Shown piece after piece: positions 1 to 8,780 of a DNA stretch of 64,000 bases. The position numbers and the translations under genes are program-made. This DNA is from Arenibacter algicola (lineage in GTDB: Bacteria; Bacteroidota; Bacteroidia; Flavobacteriales; Flavobacteriaceae): positions 434,001 to 498,000 of the forward strand of contig NZ_JPOO01000003.1 of NCBI RefSeq assembly GCF_000733925.1, written 5' to 3'. The notes beneath the pieces are model-generated. The model worked only from the letters and a program-made list of their open reading frames with translations. It ran no database searches and was not told the DNA's origin. Numbering within the stretch: the first letter of the stretch is position 1; each line of letters begins with the position of its first letter.

Positions 1-65
1 ACAATGTTCAACAGATATGTTTATTAACTATATTTAATGGTTATATATCCTTAAATCAAGTATGT

Positions 66-1349
66 ATGAAATCAATTTTACATAGCATTTTATTTTCAGT
101 GCTCATACTTTCGTGTTCCTCCCCCAAGAAATCCGATCAACTACTAGTTGTAAATCAACCTGCCGAATTCGAATCCCAAGAAGCAATTTGGCTAATATGG
201 CCATCAACCGATCATAAGGAAGGAGAGTCCGTTGAACAAGTTACTCTTGCCATTGTAGAAGCTTTATTAGGGGATATTGATATAGTGATAACTTGCAAGG
301 ACAAAGAACTTTTGGCCCATGCCCAAGAAAACCTAAAGAAGCATTTTGGGGAATTGCCAAAACTTAAACTTCTGGTAGTCCCCTCCATTGAGATCTGGGC
401 ACGTGACATGGGCCCTATATTTGTAGAGACCGATCAAAATACTTTGGCCATTGCCGATTTTAATTTTAATTCCTGGGGTTATTCCGATACTTTGAACATA
501 GATACCAAAACAGAGGAATTGTATGACGAACGGGTGGCAAAACATTTTAATCTGCCCGTGATTTCGAGTGCCATGATCAGCGAAGGGGGAAATAGGGAGG
601 TAAATGGAAGAGGTACCCTAATTACAACAGAAGCCGTTGAAATGGACAGAAATCCGCATATGACCAAGGCCGAGATGGAGAGTGAATACAAAAGGCTCCT
701 GGGTGTTAAGAAGATTATCTGGTTGAAGCAGGGTTTGGTGGAAGATGATCATACTTTCCTTGGCCCAATAACCACTTTGGACGGACACAGTGCTTACACA
801 GTAGTTACTACCAATGGTCATGTTGATGAATTTGCCCGATTTGTAAATGATTCCACCATCCTCATGGCAAAGGTAGATAGCGTGGAATATAACGATCCCA
901 TAGCATGGGAAAACCATAAACGAATGGAAGAGAATTACAAAATATTGTCAGGATCAACGGATCAGGACGGCAAGCCATTTACCATTATCAGAATGCCTCT
1001 TCCTGGAACTATTTTTTCAACCATGAATCCAGGAGACTATGTTTATGAGTACATTAAAACACTCGATTACAGGAACGGCAGTACTTTCCCCAATGGAGAA
1101 CCCATAAAAGTCATGGCCGCACTCAGCTACCTTAATTTCATAATTACCAACAAGGTGGTTATTGGTCAAAGTTGTTGGCGGGAAGGAATGCCCGATGAAC
1201 TAAAACTAAAGGATGAAAACGCAGCTCAAATTTTGCAGTCCGTTTTTCCCGATCGAAAAATAATCATGATCGATGCCCTTGCCGTAAATTTAGGTGGTGG
1301 AGGCATTCATTGCATCAGTATGCACCAGCCGTTATTTTCTTCCAATTAG
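66..1349 (+). CDS. Exported agmatine deiminase-family lipoprotein
   Basis: The 427-residue product belongs to the agmatine deiminase / peptidyl-arginine deiminase superfamily, which hydrolyses guanidino groups and releases ammonia. Visible family motifs are EIWARDMGP (about residue 110), EGGNREVNG (about 173), the catalytic-His motif NGHVDEF (about 250) and the C-terminal nucleophile motif GGGGIHC (about 410). The N-terminus is a lipoprotein signal: a hydrophobic stretch ending in LILSC with Cys17 as the predicted lipidated residue. Ordinary agmatine deiminases are cytosolic and around 350-380 residues, so both the export signal and the extra length are unusual. The gene stands alone, with no putrescine pathway gene nearby, so agmatine as substrate is not certain. 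Free or peptide-bound arginine-type substrates are alternatives. Family assignment is firm; substrate is inference. Confidence 0.85.
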   Translation: MKSILHSILFSVLILSCSSPKKSDQLLVVNQPAEFESQEAIWLIWPSTDHKEGESVEQVTLAIVEALLGDIDIVITCKDKELLAHAQENLKKHFGELPKLKLLVVPSIEIWARDMGPIFVETDQNTLAIADFNFNSWGYSDTLNIDTKTEELYDERVAKHFNLPVISSAMISEGGNREVNGRGTLITTEAVEMDRNPHMTKAEMESEYKRLLGVKKIIWLKQGLVEDDHTFLGPITTLDGHSAYTVVTTNGHVDEFARFVNDSTILMAKVDSVEYNDPIAWENHKRMEENYKILSGSTDQDGKPFTIIRMPLPGTIFSTMNPGDYVYEYIKTLDYRNGSTFPNGEPIKVMAALSYLNFIITNKVVIGQSCWREGMPDELKLKDENAAQILQSVFPDRKIIMIDALAVNLGGGGIHCISMHQPLFSSN

Positions 1350-1496
1350 AGATAATAAGGTATAAGTTTTCTCATCAGTTTACCCTACACTCAATCCCCT
1401 ACAGGGAGGGGAATAATTCATGATTATTGTTGGACTTAGGTGAAATCAAAACTCCAATCAAAATAAGTCAGATCTCAGTAAGGATGTATTCAATGA

Positions 1497-1716
1497 AAGC
1501 ATGCGGATTTTCCAGTCAACAAACAACGTCCTTCCATTAATTCCGGTTCCCATATGTTAATGTTGAAAGGTGCAGAGAAACTGATTAGCAAATACGAAAA
1601 GCACCAACTGGGACATTGAAAAACCAAAAAGGGCTTTCAACTTAAGGGGTGTAGTGTATTGTAAGGATGAGATTTTGCGTAGCGGTCAATGCTATATAGG
1701 CATGGACCAGCTTTGA
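1497..1716 (+). pseudogene. Possible degenerate coding remnant
   Basis: In the 393-base gap after the deiminase gene, two reading frames carry protein-like sequence that joins with one frameshift. Frame one runs from about 1497 to a stop at 1617-1619 and contains MLMLKGAEKLISKYEKHQLG. The next frame picks up at about 1600 and continues with NLRGVVYCKDEILRSGQ to a stop at 1714-1716. Neither piece has a convincing start on its own. I do not recognise the family. It could be a decayed gene or chance. Confidence 0.25.
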
Positions 1717-1740
1717 ACCTAGAACCTTGAACCTTGAACT
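1713..1740. repeat. Four-unit heptamer tandem repeat
   Basis: The sequence holds four consecutive 7-base units: TTGAACC, TAGAACC, TTGAACC, TTGAACT. It lies directly after the putative remnant and just beyond the 3' end of the minus-strand hydrolase gene. Such short tandem repeats are often slippage products; no function is visible. Confidence 0.7.
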
Positions 1741-1742
1741 CC

Positions 1743-3053
1743 TTATTCCCAATGCAACTGGACCAGATCATTGGCGGTATTCAGTTTGTTATGAGGGGTA
1801 GTCTGTCCATATATTTCCTTCACTATTGCATACAGATCCGGGATCACGGTTTTGGCAATTTTACTATTGTTGCTCAATAGTACACAGATTCCCAGATCGG
1901 CTTCCGGATAAATAGCTATTTCATTTCTATAGTTGTTGACACTTCCCCCATGATGCCAAATAGTTTTTTCTTGGTCCGAGTCCTTCTCCATGAATTTATG
2001 TATTCTCCAACCATAGCCATAGTAAGATGTTTTATGTCCAGGCCAATGTTGGTAATACTTACTTTCCCCTTTAATTTCTATAAAAGGGGAGAAAGTTTCT
2101 GCCAGCGCAGATTTGCTCATTAATTCCGGGTTGTGCCCCAGTAAAAATCGCATCCATTTGGCCATATCAACAGAGCTGGCACTAATACCCCCAGCTGCAA
2201 TGGCATTGTAATAATTATTTGTAAGTGGCAATGTTTTCCAGCCATTTCTTCTTTTGGAGTGTGGCATGGCCACATTTTCCATAAGCGCCAAGGTTTCATA
2301 ATCCATGGTGGTTGAACACATACCCAAAGGATTAAAAAAGGTATTGGTCAACACCTCACTTATATCCTGTCCGGTTGCTTTATATATCATTTCCCCACAT
2401 AGCGCAAACATGGCGTTCTGGTAGCTATACATGGATCCTGGCTCACTTATCGGTGTAATTTCCTTAAAGCGCCGGGCAATATCCTGTAATGGCAAGCCCG
2501 CCTCTACAAGGTTGGTATAGCTATGATAAGGTGTGCCAGCGGTGTGCGATAAAATATTGGCAAGGGTAATTTTACTGGTATTGTTGCTATCACCAAATTT
2601 AAATTCCGGTATAAAATCACTTACCTTATCCTCCCAATGTAATTTGCCTTCATCCTTTAATTCAGCTGCCAACACCCCTGCAAATCCCTTGGAAAGTGAC
2701 CCAAGTCTAAAAATAGTCCCGCCATCTACAGGGTAATCACGGTTAATATTTCTTTTGCCATAGCCATCCGACAGTATAATAGAATCATCCTTTACAATAC
2801 TCACTCCAGCTCCAACAATATCCCCTGCCGAGATCGCATTATCAAAATAGGCATTAATGGCTAATTCCAACTCTTCTTGATGCCTTTTATAAAGTAGCCC
2901 CTCCTTGGCGGTCAATGCATCCTTTAAATGATCAATACTTGTAACGGCTACCTCGGACCCTGGATCGGGGGCCGACATAAAGGCGTTTAAAACAAGGGTT
3001 ACGATTGTAAGGATTAAAAGCGAAATTCCTATTAAGATTTTGCTTCTCTTCAT
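1743..3053 (-). CDS. Serine hydrolase, class C beta-lactamase / penicillin-binding fold
   Basis: The 436-residue protein is a beta-lactamase-related serine hydrolase (AmpC / DD-peptidase / esterase fold). The three active-site elements are present: SLSK with nucleophile Ser119 and Lys122, the YxN motif YQN at 211-213, and HHGG at 367-370 in place of KTG. The HxG version of the third motif is typical of esterase- and peptidase-like members rather than true beta-lactamases. Residues 5-25 form a hydrophobic signal or anchor, so the enzyme acts in the periplasm or at the membrane. It stands alone. Peptidoglycan remodelling, D-amino peptide hydrolysis or ester hydrolysis are all possible; no substrate can be inferred. 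Confidence 0.88.
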   Translation of the reverse strand: MKRSKILIGISLLILTIVTLVLNAFMSAPDPGSEVAVTSIDHLKDALTAKEGLLYKRHQEELELAINAYFDNAISAGDIVGAGVSIVKDDSIILSDGYGKRNINRDYPVDGGTIFRLGSLSKGFAGVLAAELKDEGKLHWEDKVSDFIPEFKFGDSNNTSKITLANILSHTAGTPYHSYTNLVEAGLPLQDIARRFKEITPISEPGSMYSYQNAMFALCGEMIYKATGQDISEVLTNTFFNPLGMCSTTMDYETLALMENVAMPHSKRRNGWKTLPLTNNYYNAIAAGGISASSVDMAKWMRFLLGHNPELMSKSALAETFSPFIEIKGESKYYQHWPGHKTSYYGYGWRIHKFMEKDSDQEKTIWHHGGSVNNYRNEIAIYPEADLGICVLLSNNSKIAKTVIPDLYAIVKEIYGQTTPHNKLNTANDLVQLHWE

Positions 3054-3308
3054 AAGGGGTGCATTTTTTTTTGATGTAATATTTCCTAAATATAGGATGA
3101 TATACTTAAATAACGGACGAAATGCTCGAATTCTTATAAATATCCCTCTTTTTTAACACTAACATCCAGCTTTTTAAGACTCAATATTAGGAGGTTAGGA
3201 AATACTTCCAAAAAGCTTAAAACATTTCCAATAAAAATAAACCATAAACAAGCACATAAATAATTCTATACATTGCAGTGACCAATATTATTTCAAAACC
3301 ACTTCAAT

Positions 3309-3779
3309 ATGAAAAAACACCTATACCATACCACGGTGCAATGGACGGGAAATGAAGGAAAAGGCACTTTAGATCCCAAATCCTATAATAGAAACCATGA
3401 AATCTCCTGTCCAGAAAAATATAATGCAATAAGGGGATCGTCAGATGCCGCTTTCTCGGGGGACGGTAAAAGGTATAATCCAGAAGATTTACTGGTTTCC
3501 TCCATCTCGGCCTGTCACATGCTTTGGTATCTTCATTTATGTGCAATAAACAAAATAGTAGTTACGGAATATACCGATAAGGCTGTTGGACTAATGCAGG
3601 AAACATACAATGGCTGTGGAAGATTTAAGGAAGTTACACTTAACCCTAATATCAAAATAACGGATGCGCAATTGATCCAAAAGGCGATTCAACTTCATTC
3701 GGAAGCCAATAAAATGTGCTTCATCTCCAATTCCTGCAATTTCAAAATCAATCATAAACCCACTATTACGGTTGAATAA
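3309..3779 (+). CDS. OsmC/Ohr family protein
   Basis: The 156-residue product matches the OsmC family, small thiol peroxidases that reduce organic hydroperoxides. The first conserved cysteine is in SISACHMLWYL (Cys69). A second, Cys137, lies in the KMCFIS stretch at the spacing expected for the resolving/peroxidatic pair; Cys143 follows. YNPEDLLVSS before the first Cys is the usual family signature. No signal peptide, so it is cytosolic. The start ATG follows an intergenic region shared with the divergent serine hydrolase gene. Substrate is unknown. Confidence 0.88.
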   Translation: MKKHLYHTTVQWTGNEGKGTLDPKSYNRNHEISCPEKYNAIRGSSDAAFSGDGKRYNPEDLLVSSISACHMLWYLHLCAINKIVVTEYTDKAVGLMQETYNGCGRFKEVTLNPNIKITDAQLIQKAIQLHSEANKMCFISNSCNFKINHKPTITVE

Positions 3780-3790
3780 TAATTTCAACT

Positions 3791-3798
3791 TATATTTG
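3791..3798 (+). promoter_or_regulatory. Candidate -7 element for the SGNH esterase gene
   Basis: TATATTTG matches the Bacteroidetes -7 consensus TAnnTTTG and ends 26 bases before the ATG of the next gene. A TTG about 15 bases upstream could serve as the -33 element. Confidence 0.4.
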
Positions 3799-3824
3799 GG
3801 AGGCCATGTAAAGACAATATCCGT

Positions 3825-4652
3825 ATGATCAATAGAGTATTTCAACTTACCATAGTTTTATTTTCCATGCTATCCTTGAGTTATGGACAGGACACAAACG
3901 AAAGGACCCAATTTTTCCCGAAAGTAGAACTGTCGGTAGAAAATGTTCCAAATAAAGAGAACCTATGGGTTTTTATACTCGCGGGACAATCCAATATGGC
4001 CGGAAGAGGACTAGTGGAACCTCAGGATACCGTTCCCAACAATAGAGTTTATACCCTGAACAAACAGGGCAATATCATCTTCGCCAAGGAGCCCCTACAT
4101 TTTTATGAACCAACAATGGCCGGGTTGGACAGCGGGCTTTCGTTCGGCAAAGCCTTGATCAAACATATTCCTGACAGTATTTCGGTGCTATTAATTCCCA
4201 CTGCGGTAGGGGGAAGCTCAATTTCACAATGGTTAAACGATTCTATCCATAGAGAGGTTAAACTATTCTCCAATTTCAAACAAAAAGCGGAGTTGGGTAT
4301 GCGTTTTGGGACAGTAAAAGGAATTCTTTGGCATCAGGGTGAAAGTGATGCCAAAACCAAGGAGGCTCCATTGTACCAAATCAAATTATCGGAGTTGTTC
4401 TATCAATTCAGAAAGATAATTGGGAACCAAGAGACAACAGTTGTAATAGGGCAATTGGGCAGTTATTCTACCAATCCATTGTGGTCAAAGATTAATGACC
4501 ACATTAAATACTATGTATCTACTGATCAATATTCAGGGATGATCAATACGCAGGACCTAAAGGACAAAGGGGATAAGGTGCACTTTAATTCCGAAGCCCA
4601 GCGGCTCATGGGTGAAAGATTTGCCAATGAATTTATTAAAATACAGCATTAG
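3825..4652 (+). CDS. Secreted sialate O-acetylesterase-like SGNH hydrolase
   Basis: The 275-residue protein starts with a signal peptide (hydrophobic residues 5-20, likely cleavage after SYG) and carries a SASA / carbohydrate esterase family 6-like domain. The nucleophile block is AGQSNMAGRG (Ser56). The second block is AVGGSSISQW and the third WHQGESDA. The catalytic Asp-His pair is in the C-terminal DKVHFN. Such enzymes remove acetyl groups from sugars, for example sialic acid or xylan. It acts in the periplasm or outside the cell. It is monocistronic, with its own promoter and no glycoside hydrolase next to it, so the polysaccharide target is unknown. Confidence 0.85.
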   Translation: MINRVFQLTIVLFSMLSLSYGQDTNERTQFFPKVELSVENVPNKENLWVFILAGQSNMAGRGLVEPQDTVPNNRVYTLNKQGNIIFAKEPLHFYEPTMAGLDSGLSFGKALIKHIPDSISVLLIPTAVGGSSISQWLNDSIHREVKLFSNFKQKAELGMRFGTVKGILWHQGESDAKTKEAPLYQIKLSELFYQFRKIIGNQETTVVIGQLGSYSTNPLWSKINDHIKYYVSTDQYSGMINTQDLKDKGDKVHFNSEAQRLMGERFANEFIKIQH

Positions 4653-5102
4653 CCTATTTTGCATGTGCGTTACTGTATTAAGCATAATACACCGCTACTA
4701 GGTATACTGTGATTTACACTGCATTAGTTCTACTTGCCTATATAATGACCATAAACCAATATGGTCAACTTAACCATGCCCTACGTTTTAACCCCAAATA
4801 TGTGCAACCTCAATCTAAGACGTAAGCACATAAATGGCCCAAGCAAAGCAAAAGGCGCAATAGAGATAAAATAAAAATTCGTTAAATGTAGTATTTTCCT
4901 TCATAATATGGGGTTTATATATAAAACCCCATAATCAAGGGAAAAGGATTTTCGTATCCATGTATGGAACAAAATTTCGACAACCTGACCCCAATTCGGA
5001 TAAAGGGTCAAAATCATCTATGAAAGTAAAATCCTACAAAACCATAAAACCTAGAAAGACAACTGTTTACCGATAATTTATTGATCCGAAACCTCAGAAA
5101 AA
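4653..5102. other. 450-base convergent intergenic region
   Basis: This stretch separates the 3' ends of two convergent genes. Apart from the hairpin at 4907-4933 I see no coding signal, RNA gene or repeat in it. Confidence 0.6.
4907..4933. terminator. Perfect 10-bp inverted repeat between convergent genes
   Basis: The arms TATGGGGTTT and AAACCCCATA pair perfectly around a 7-base loop. Its place between convergent genes fits a bidirectional terminator, but there is no proper T-run on either side, so the role is uncertain. Confidence 0.4.
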
Positions 5103-6191
5103 CTACAATTTGACCACACAATTCTGTGCGGCCGATTTGTAGATGGCCTCAACAACACGAATATCCCTCAGTCCTTCTTCCCCTGGGACAATTAAGTCGG
5201 TTTTGTCCATAATAGCCATGGCATCCTCATCCATTTGCTTGGCCTGCTGGTTGGGGATGGAAAATTTAATAATCGTTCCATCGGACATACTTCCATTATT
5301 GCCATTATAGGAGCTGTGTGGTTCCATTTTCAACCAACCTTTTTCATAATTGACCTGAAGATGGTTCATATTTATACCAAAACTGGTCTGGCAGGATGCT
5401 AGGGCGCCACTGGGAAATTCCAGTTGAAACATCATGGTTTCCTCTACTTCGTGATAAATTTCTGGTCGGGTAGTGGAGGCCTGCGCCAGTACCGAAATCG
5501 GTTCTTCCCCGGTAGCCAATCGGGCACCTTGTAATGCATAAACACCCATATCGCCCATGGCACCACCCCCTAATTTTTTATTTTGCTTCCAATGGTTGGT
5601 CCGGCCGTCAAAATATCCCGCGGCAGAAGTCACCATCCGTACTTTCCCAAAAGGTCTTTCCTTGCCCACTTTCATATAGGCTTGAATATTTGGGTCGTGC
5701 TGACAACGGTACCCGATAGCAAGTTTTACCTTATTATCTTTACAGGCCTTGATCATTGCCTCACAATCGGCTACAGAGGGTGCCATTGGTTTTTCACACC
5801 AAACATGCTTACCCGCCTTGGCCGCCCTAATCGTATACTCTGCATGCATGGAAGGAGGCAGAACCACGTATACAACATCTATATCTGGGTTATTGGCAAT
5901 GGTATCAAAATTTTTGTAATTGTAAACGTTCTTGTCCTTAATCCCATATTTTTCCTGCCAGATCGGAATTTTTTCAGGACTACCGGTGACTATACCCCTT
6001 AATTCGCAGTTATTGGTCAATTGTAGGGCAAGTGCAAGAAGATCTGTACTATAATAGCCCAATCCAACAAGGGCTACCCCTAATTTTTTCTTTTGTGCCT
6101 TGGTTGAAGACAGTAGTATTTGAGGAGTAAATGCGCTTGCTGCTGCAATTAATCCTGCTTTTTGAATAAATATTCTCCTTTGTTTTTCCAT
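5103..6191 (-). CDS. Gfo/Idh/MocA family oxidoreductase with Tat-like signal
   Basis: The protein (362 residues from the ATG at 6191) is an NAD(P)-dependent sugar-type dehydrogenase. It has the Rossmann motif VALVGLGYY near residue 40 and the family signature CEKPMA near residue 135. A further ATG ten codons upstream is in frame, but the chosen start places the twin-arginine-like motif RRIFIQK at residues 5-11 followed by a hydrophobic segment, as in exported Bacteroidetes members. The enzyme would therefore be folded in the cytoplasm with its cofactor and exported. The gene is isolated from sugar utilisation genes, so the substrate is unknown. Confidence 0.85.
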   Translation of the reverse strand: MEKQRRIFIQKAGLIAAASAFTPQILLSSTKAQKKKLGVALVGLGYYSTDLLALALQLTNNCELRGIVTGSPEKIPIWQEKYGIKDKNVYNYKNFDTIANNPDIDVVYVVLPPSMHAEYTIRAAKAGKHVWCEKPMAPSVADCEAMIKACKDNKVKLAIGYRCQHDPNIQAYMKVGKERPFGKVRMVTSAAGYFDGRTNHWKQNKKLGGGAMGDMGVYALQGARLATGEEPISVLAQASTTRPEIYHEVEETMMFQLEFPSGALASCQTSFGINMNHLQVNYEKGWLKMEPHSSYNGNNGSMSDGTIIKFSIPNQQAKQMDEDAMAIMDKTDLIVPGEEGLRDIRVVEAIYKSAAQNCVVKL

Positions 6192-6370
6192 GGTTCTAAT
6201 TTGAAGGAGAAAATACCACAAAAAAATTAAAATTCCATGAAAATATGTGAAGCTTTTAAATCAGAAAAAGTACTCTACTAATATAGTGATTGCATACCCG
6301 CTTTCTGGATCATTCCCAAAAACTGACCGTGAATTGGAAAAGTCGGAAAGATGAACCTATGAAAACACCC

Positions 6371-6931
6371 TTATTCCTTTTTCTGAAGGTTTTGGACCAG
6401 TAGATCCTTTAAAACATATGCAGCTACAAGAATAAAGCCCGTTATCAGGGTTGGGGTAGCATATTCCCATTCCAATATTTTGGTCAGGCTTCCAATAATT
6501 ATGGCCAATATGCCAATGATCATCATTGTATTCCACATAAAATATGCAATATCACTCCTATTGTCGTCCTTGTCGTCAATGAGATATGTTGTGCCTTCCA
6601 TGATGATCCAAATTATGAACGCCAAGCTACCTATAACCTGAAAAAAATCATTGTGGGATATGTCCAGTATTTTGAAAATTCCATTTAAAGACCAAGAGGT
6701 AACTAAAATTAATTTGTTGTACTGCAGAAATCCTTTTTTTGTTTTTTTCCAAAATCGCCAAGCGTACAATACACCTATAGCGGCAAGAGAAATTAATATT
6801 ATAGGATTAGCGACGGTCGTAAAATGTAAAATTTTACAAAGAAAGCCTAGTACAAGGAGGGAAATGGCAATTCTTAAAGGTGTTCTCAAAATCTTCTTTT
6901 CTGTTTCCATAAAATTGTTTTTAAGATTCAT
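6371..6931 (-). CDS. Multi-spanning membrane protein, GldL-like repeats
   Basis: The product is up to 186 residues with about six hydrophobic segments (roughly residues 18-36, 38-54, 69-86, 90-108, 125-146 and 150-172). Segments such as GFLCKILHF and SLTKILEW resemble the first membrane helices of the gliding motility protein GldL, although the GldL cytoplasmic tail is absent. I would not assign it to gliding on this basis. An alternative start is the ATG at 6910, giving METEKKIL at the N-terminus. It is followed on the same strand by the oxidoreductase gene, about 180 bases away. Function unknown. Confidence 0.65.
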   Translation of the reverse strand: MNLKNNFMETEKKILRTPLRIAISLLVLGFLCKILHFTTVANPIILISLAAIGVLYAWRFWKKTKKGFLQYNKLILVTSWSLNGIFKILDISHNDFFQVIGSLAFIIWIIMEGTTYLIDDKDDNRSDIAYFMWNTMMIIGILAIIIGSLTKILEWEYATPTLITGFILVAAYVLKDLLVQNLQKKE

Positions 6932-7003
6932 GGCATTTCAGTTTTGGTTTTGCTGAATTGCTTTGTCCTTTCTTCAATAGACATTTCCCTATGGTATCAC
7001 TAA

Positions 7004-7447
7004 CTACAGCACCTTGATATTGGCCTTTAGCCCTTCCATTATTCCTAATATATTATCTACCGTTTCTTTTAAATAATATTTAATGAGTACGTGGGGGATA
7101 CGAATGGTGGTAAATCCATTTCTAAACGAATGCATGGCTTCTTCCAAATCGTTGATGGCTTGTTCGTGGGTTATAGAATGGTATTCCGTATCGATTTCTA
7201 TATTAAGTTTTACCCTAGATATAGCAATATCCACTGATTTTTTTCCATCCCACCATTCCAGCATTGGATTTACACCTGCATTTTTTAAACCATAATATAA
7301 TTGTATGGCTTCTTTGGGGGTCCTTTTAAGTTTGATCAGCTTTTCCATGCGATCTTTGTGCTTCGCACAAAGCTCTAATCCTAAGAGATCCATCGCACTT
7401 TTGTGGTCAAGATAATCAAGCTCTTTGTTACAATCTAAACATGTCAT
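7004..7447 (-). CDS. DUF559-like (PD-(D/E)XK fold) protein with Zn-like Cys cluster
   Basis: The 147-residue protein has Cys3, Cys6, Cys27 and His30 spaced like a small zinc ribbon. A C-terminal half follows that resembles the DUF559 / very-short-patch-repair endonuclease fold: SVDIAI (Asp73), then LNIEIDTEYH (Glu84, Asp86, His90), matching the family pattern of an acidic residue before a strand ending in E-I-D and a following His. Proteins of this fold are small nucleases or nuclease-like DNA-binding proteins. The catalytic Lys of classical PD-(D/E)XK enzymes is replaced by Asp, as in DUF559. There is no restriction or repair partner adjacent. Function is inference. Confidence 0.6.
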   Translation of the reverse strand: MTCLDCNKELDYLDHKSAMDLLGLELCAKHKDRMEKLIKLKRTPKEAIQLYYGLKNAGVNPMLEWWDGKKSVDIAISRVKLNIEIDTEYHSITHEQAINDLEEAMHSFRNGFTTIRIPHVLIKYYLKETVDNILGIMEGLKANIKVL

Positions 7448-7532
7448 TCAAGTAGGTTAAAAATTTAATTTGGGACTATTATAACCGTAATATTTTTGGA
7501 TTATTATGTGGGGGTTATGCAAAAAGGCCATC

Positions 7533-7566
7533 TTTTAGACGAACTGCAACTTTTTAGATGAACTGC
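7533..7566. repeat. Two 15-base direct repeats upstream of the pxp operon
   Basis: TTTTAGACGAACTGC (7533-7547) and TTTTAGATGAACTGC (7552-7566) differ at one base and sit 19 bases apart, about two helical turns. They lie about 100 bases upstream of the DUF2891 gene in a divergent intergenic region, a good position for a regulator that binds tandem half-sites. Confidence 0.6.
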
Positions 7567-7678
7567 CTACTTTTCAAACCACATGGCCTTTAAAAAACAA
7601 ATATTCTTCCGCATTTTAGAATATCCCTATATATTTACATATTCGCTATTTCAAACCTAAAGAATGGACTGTAGAACA

Positions 7679-8779
7679 ATGCTTAAAACAATAGCCACGA
7701 TTTTTATCTTTTTTATTATTCTTTTGGGCTGTAAGGACAGTCAAAATACAAAGCCCAAAGTTGTGATATCCTCTGCACTGCCAGAACTGACCTTTAATGA
7801 AGCCAATCGACTTGTACGCCTGCCATTGGAATGCCTACAAACGGAATACCCCAACAAATTAAATCAGTCTCTTCAGGATTCGACCCATTTGGGCAGTCCT
7901 AAACAATTGCACCCGGCATTTTATGGTTGTTATGATTGGCATTCCTCTGTTCACGGTCACTGGTCCTTGGTTTCGCTATTAAAACAGTTCCCTAGTTTAA
8001 ATCAGGCTTCCACAATTCGTAATAAATTGGTGGAAAATATTTCCAAGGAAAATATATTGGCAGAGATGGACTATTTTAATATGGTAGGAAATAAGTCATA
8101 TGAACGGACTTATGGATGGGCCTGGATCCTGAAATTGGCCGAAGAGCTTCATACATGGCAGGACCCCTTGGCCCGTGACCTTGAGGTTAATTTACAGCCG
8201 TTGACAAACTATATAGTAGAAGCCTACATAGAATTTTTGCCAAAATTAAATTATCCCATTAGGGTGGGGGAGCATACCAATACCGCATTTGGACTTTCCT
8301 TGGCTTGGGACTATGCGGTTGTTCTTGAGGACGAGGCCTTAAAAATTGCTATTACCTCCAGTGTTGCACGCTTTTATGAAAACGATGCAGATTGTCCCAT
8401 AATCTGGGAGCCCAGTGGATTCGATTTTTTGTCGCCCTGTCTGGAGGAAGCCAATCTGGTGAGAAAAATTTATGGCCCAGAAAAGTTTAAAAAATGGCTG
8501 GATAAATTCCTGCCCCAATTGGCAGATCCCCAATTTAATCTGGAACCTGGAAAAGTGTCGGATAGAACAGATGGAAAATTAGTTCATTTGGATGGTCTCA
8601 ATTTTAGTAGGGCTTGGTGTTTGTACGGTATTGCGGAGACACTTCCCCAATACTCCCATTTAAAACAAATTGCCACTGAGCATATTAATTACTCCCTCCC
8701 CAGTATTGTTGATGATAATTACAGTGGTACCCATTGGTTGGGAAGCTTTGCCTTATACGCCTTAAATACAGCCCAATAG
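7679..8779 (+). CDS. DUF2891 family lipoprotein
   Basis: The protein matches DUF2891 through the signature HPAFYGCYDWHSSVHGHW (about residue 75) and W-rich motifs such as YGWAWILKLAEEL. The function of the family is unknown; the helical repeat character suggests an alpha/alpha barrel. The chosen ATG at 7679 gives a compact lipoprotein signal MLKTIATIFIFFIILLGC; an upstream in-frame ATG at 7664 would add five residues. It is thus probably anchored outside the cytoplasm. Its stop codon is one base before the start of the NRAMP-like gene and the whole block runs into pxpABC, so it should belong to the same 5-oxoproline function, perhaps on the uptake or substrate-release side. That role is inference. 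Confidence 0.75.
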   Translation: MLKTIATIFIFFIILLGCKDSQNTKPKVVISSALPELTFNEANRLVRLPLECLQTEYPNKLNQSLQDSTHLGSPKQLHPAFYGCYDWHSSVHGHWSLVSLLKQFPSLNQASTIRNKLVENISKENILAEMDYFNMVGNKSYERTYGWAWILKLAEELHTWQDPLARDLEVNLQPLTNYIVEAYIEFLPKLNYPIRVGEHTNTAFGLSLAWDYAVVLEDEALKIAITSSVARFYENDADCPIIWEPSGFDFLSPCLEEANLVRKIYGPEKFKKWLDKFLPQLADPQFNLEPGKVSDRTDGKLVHLDGLNFSRAWCLYGIAETLPQYSHLKQIATEHINYSLPSIVDDNYSGTHWLGSFALYALNTAQ

Positions 8780-8780
8780 A

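Noticed and set aside
1395..1412. TCCCCT/AGGGGA hairpin after the deiminase gene
   Set aside because: Six-pair stem with no T-run; too weak to call a terminator.
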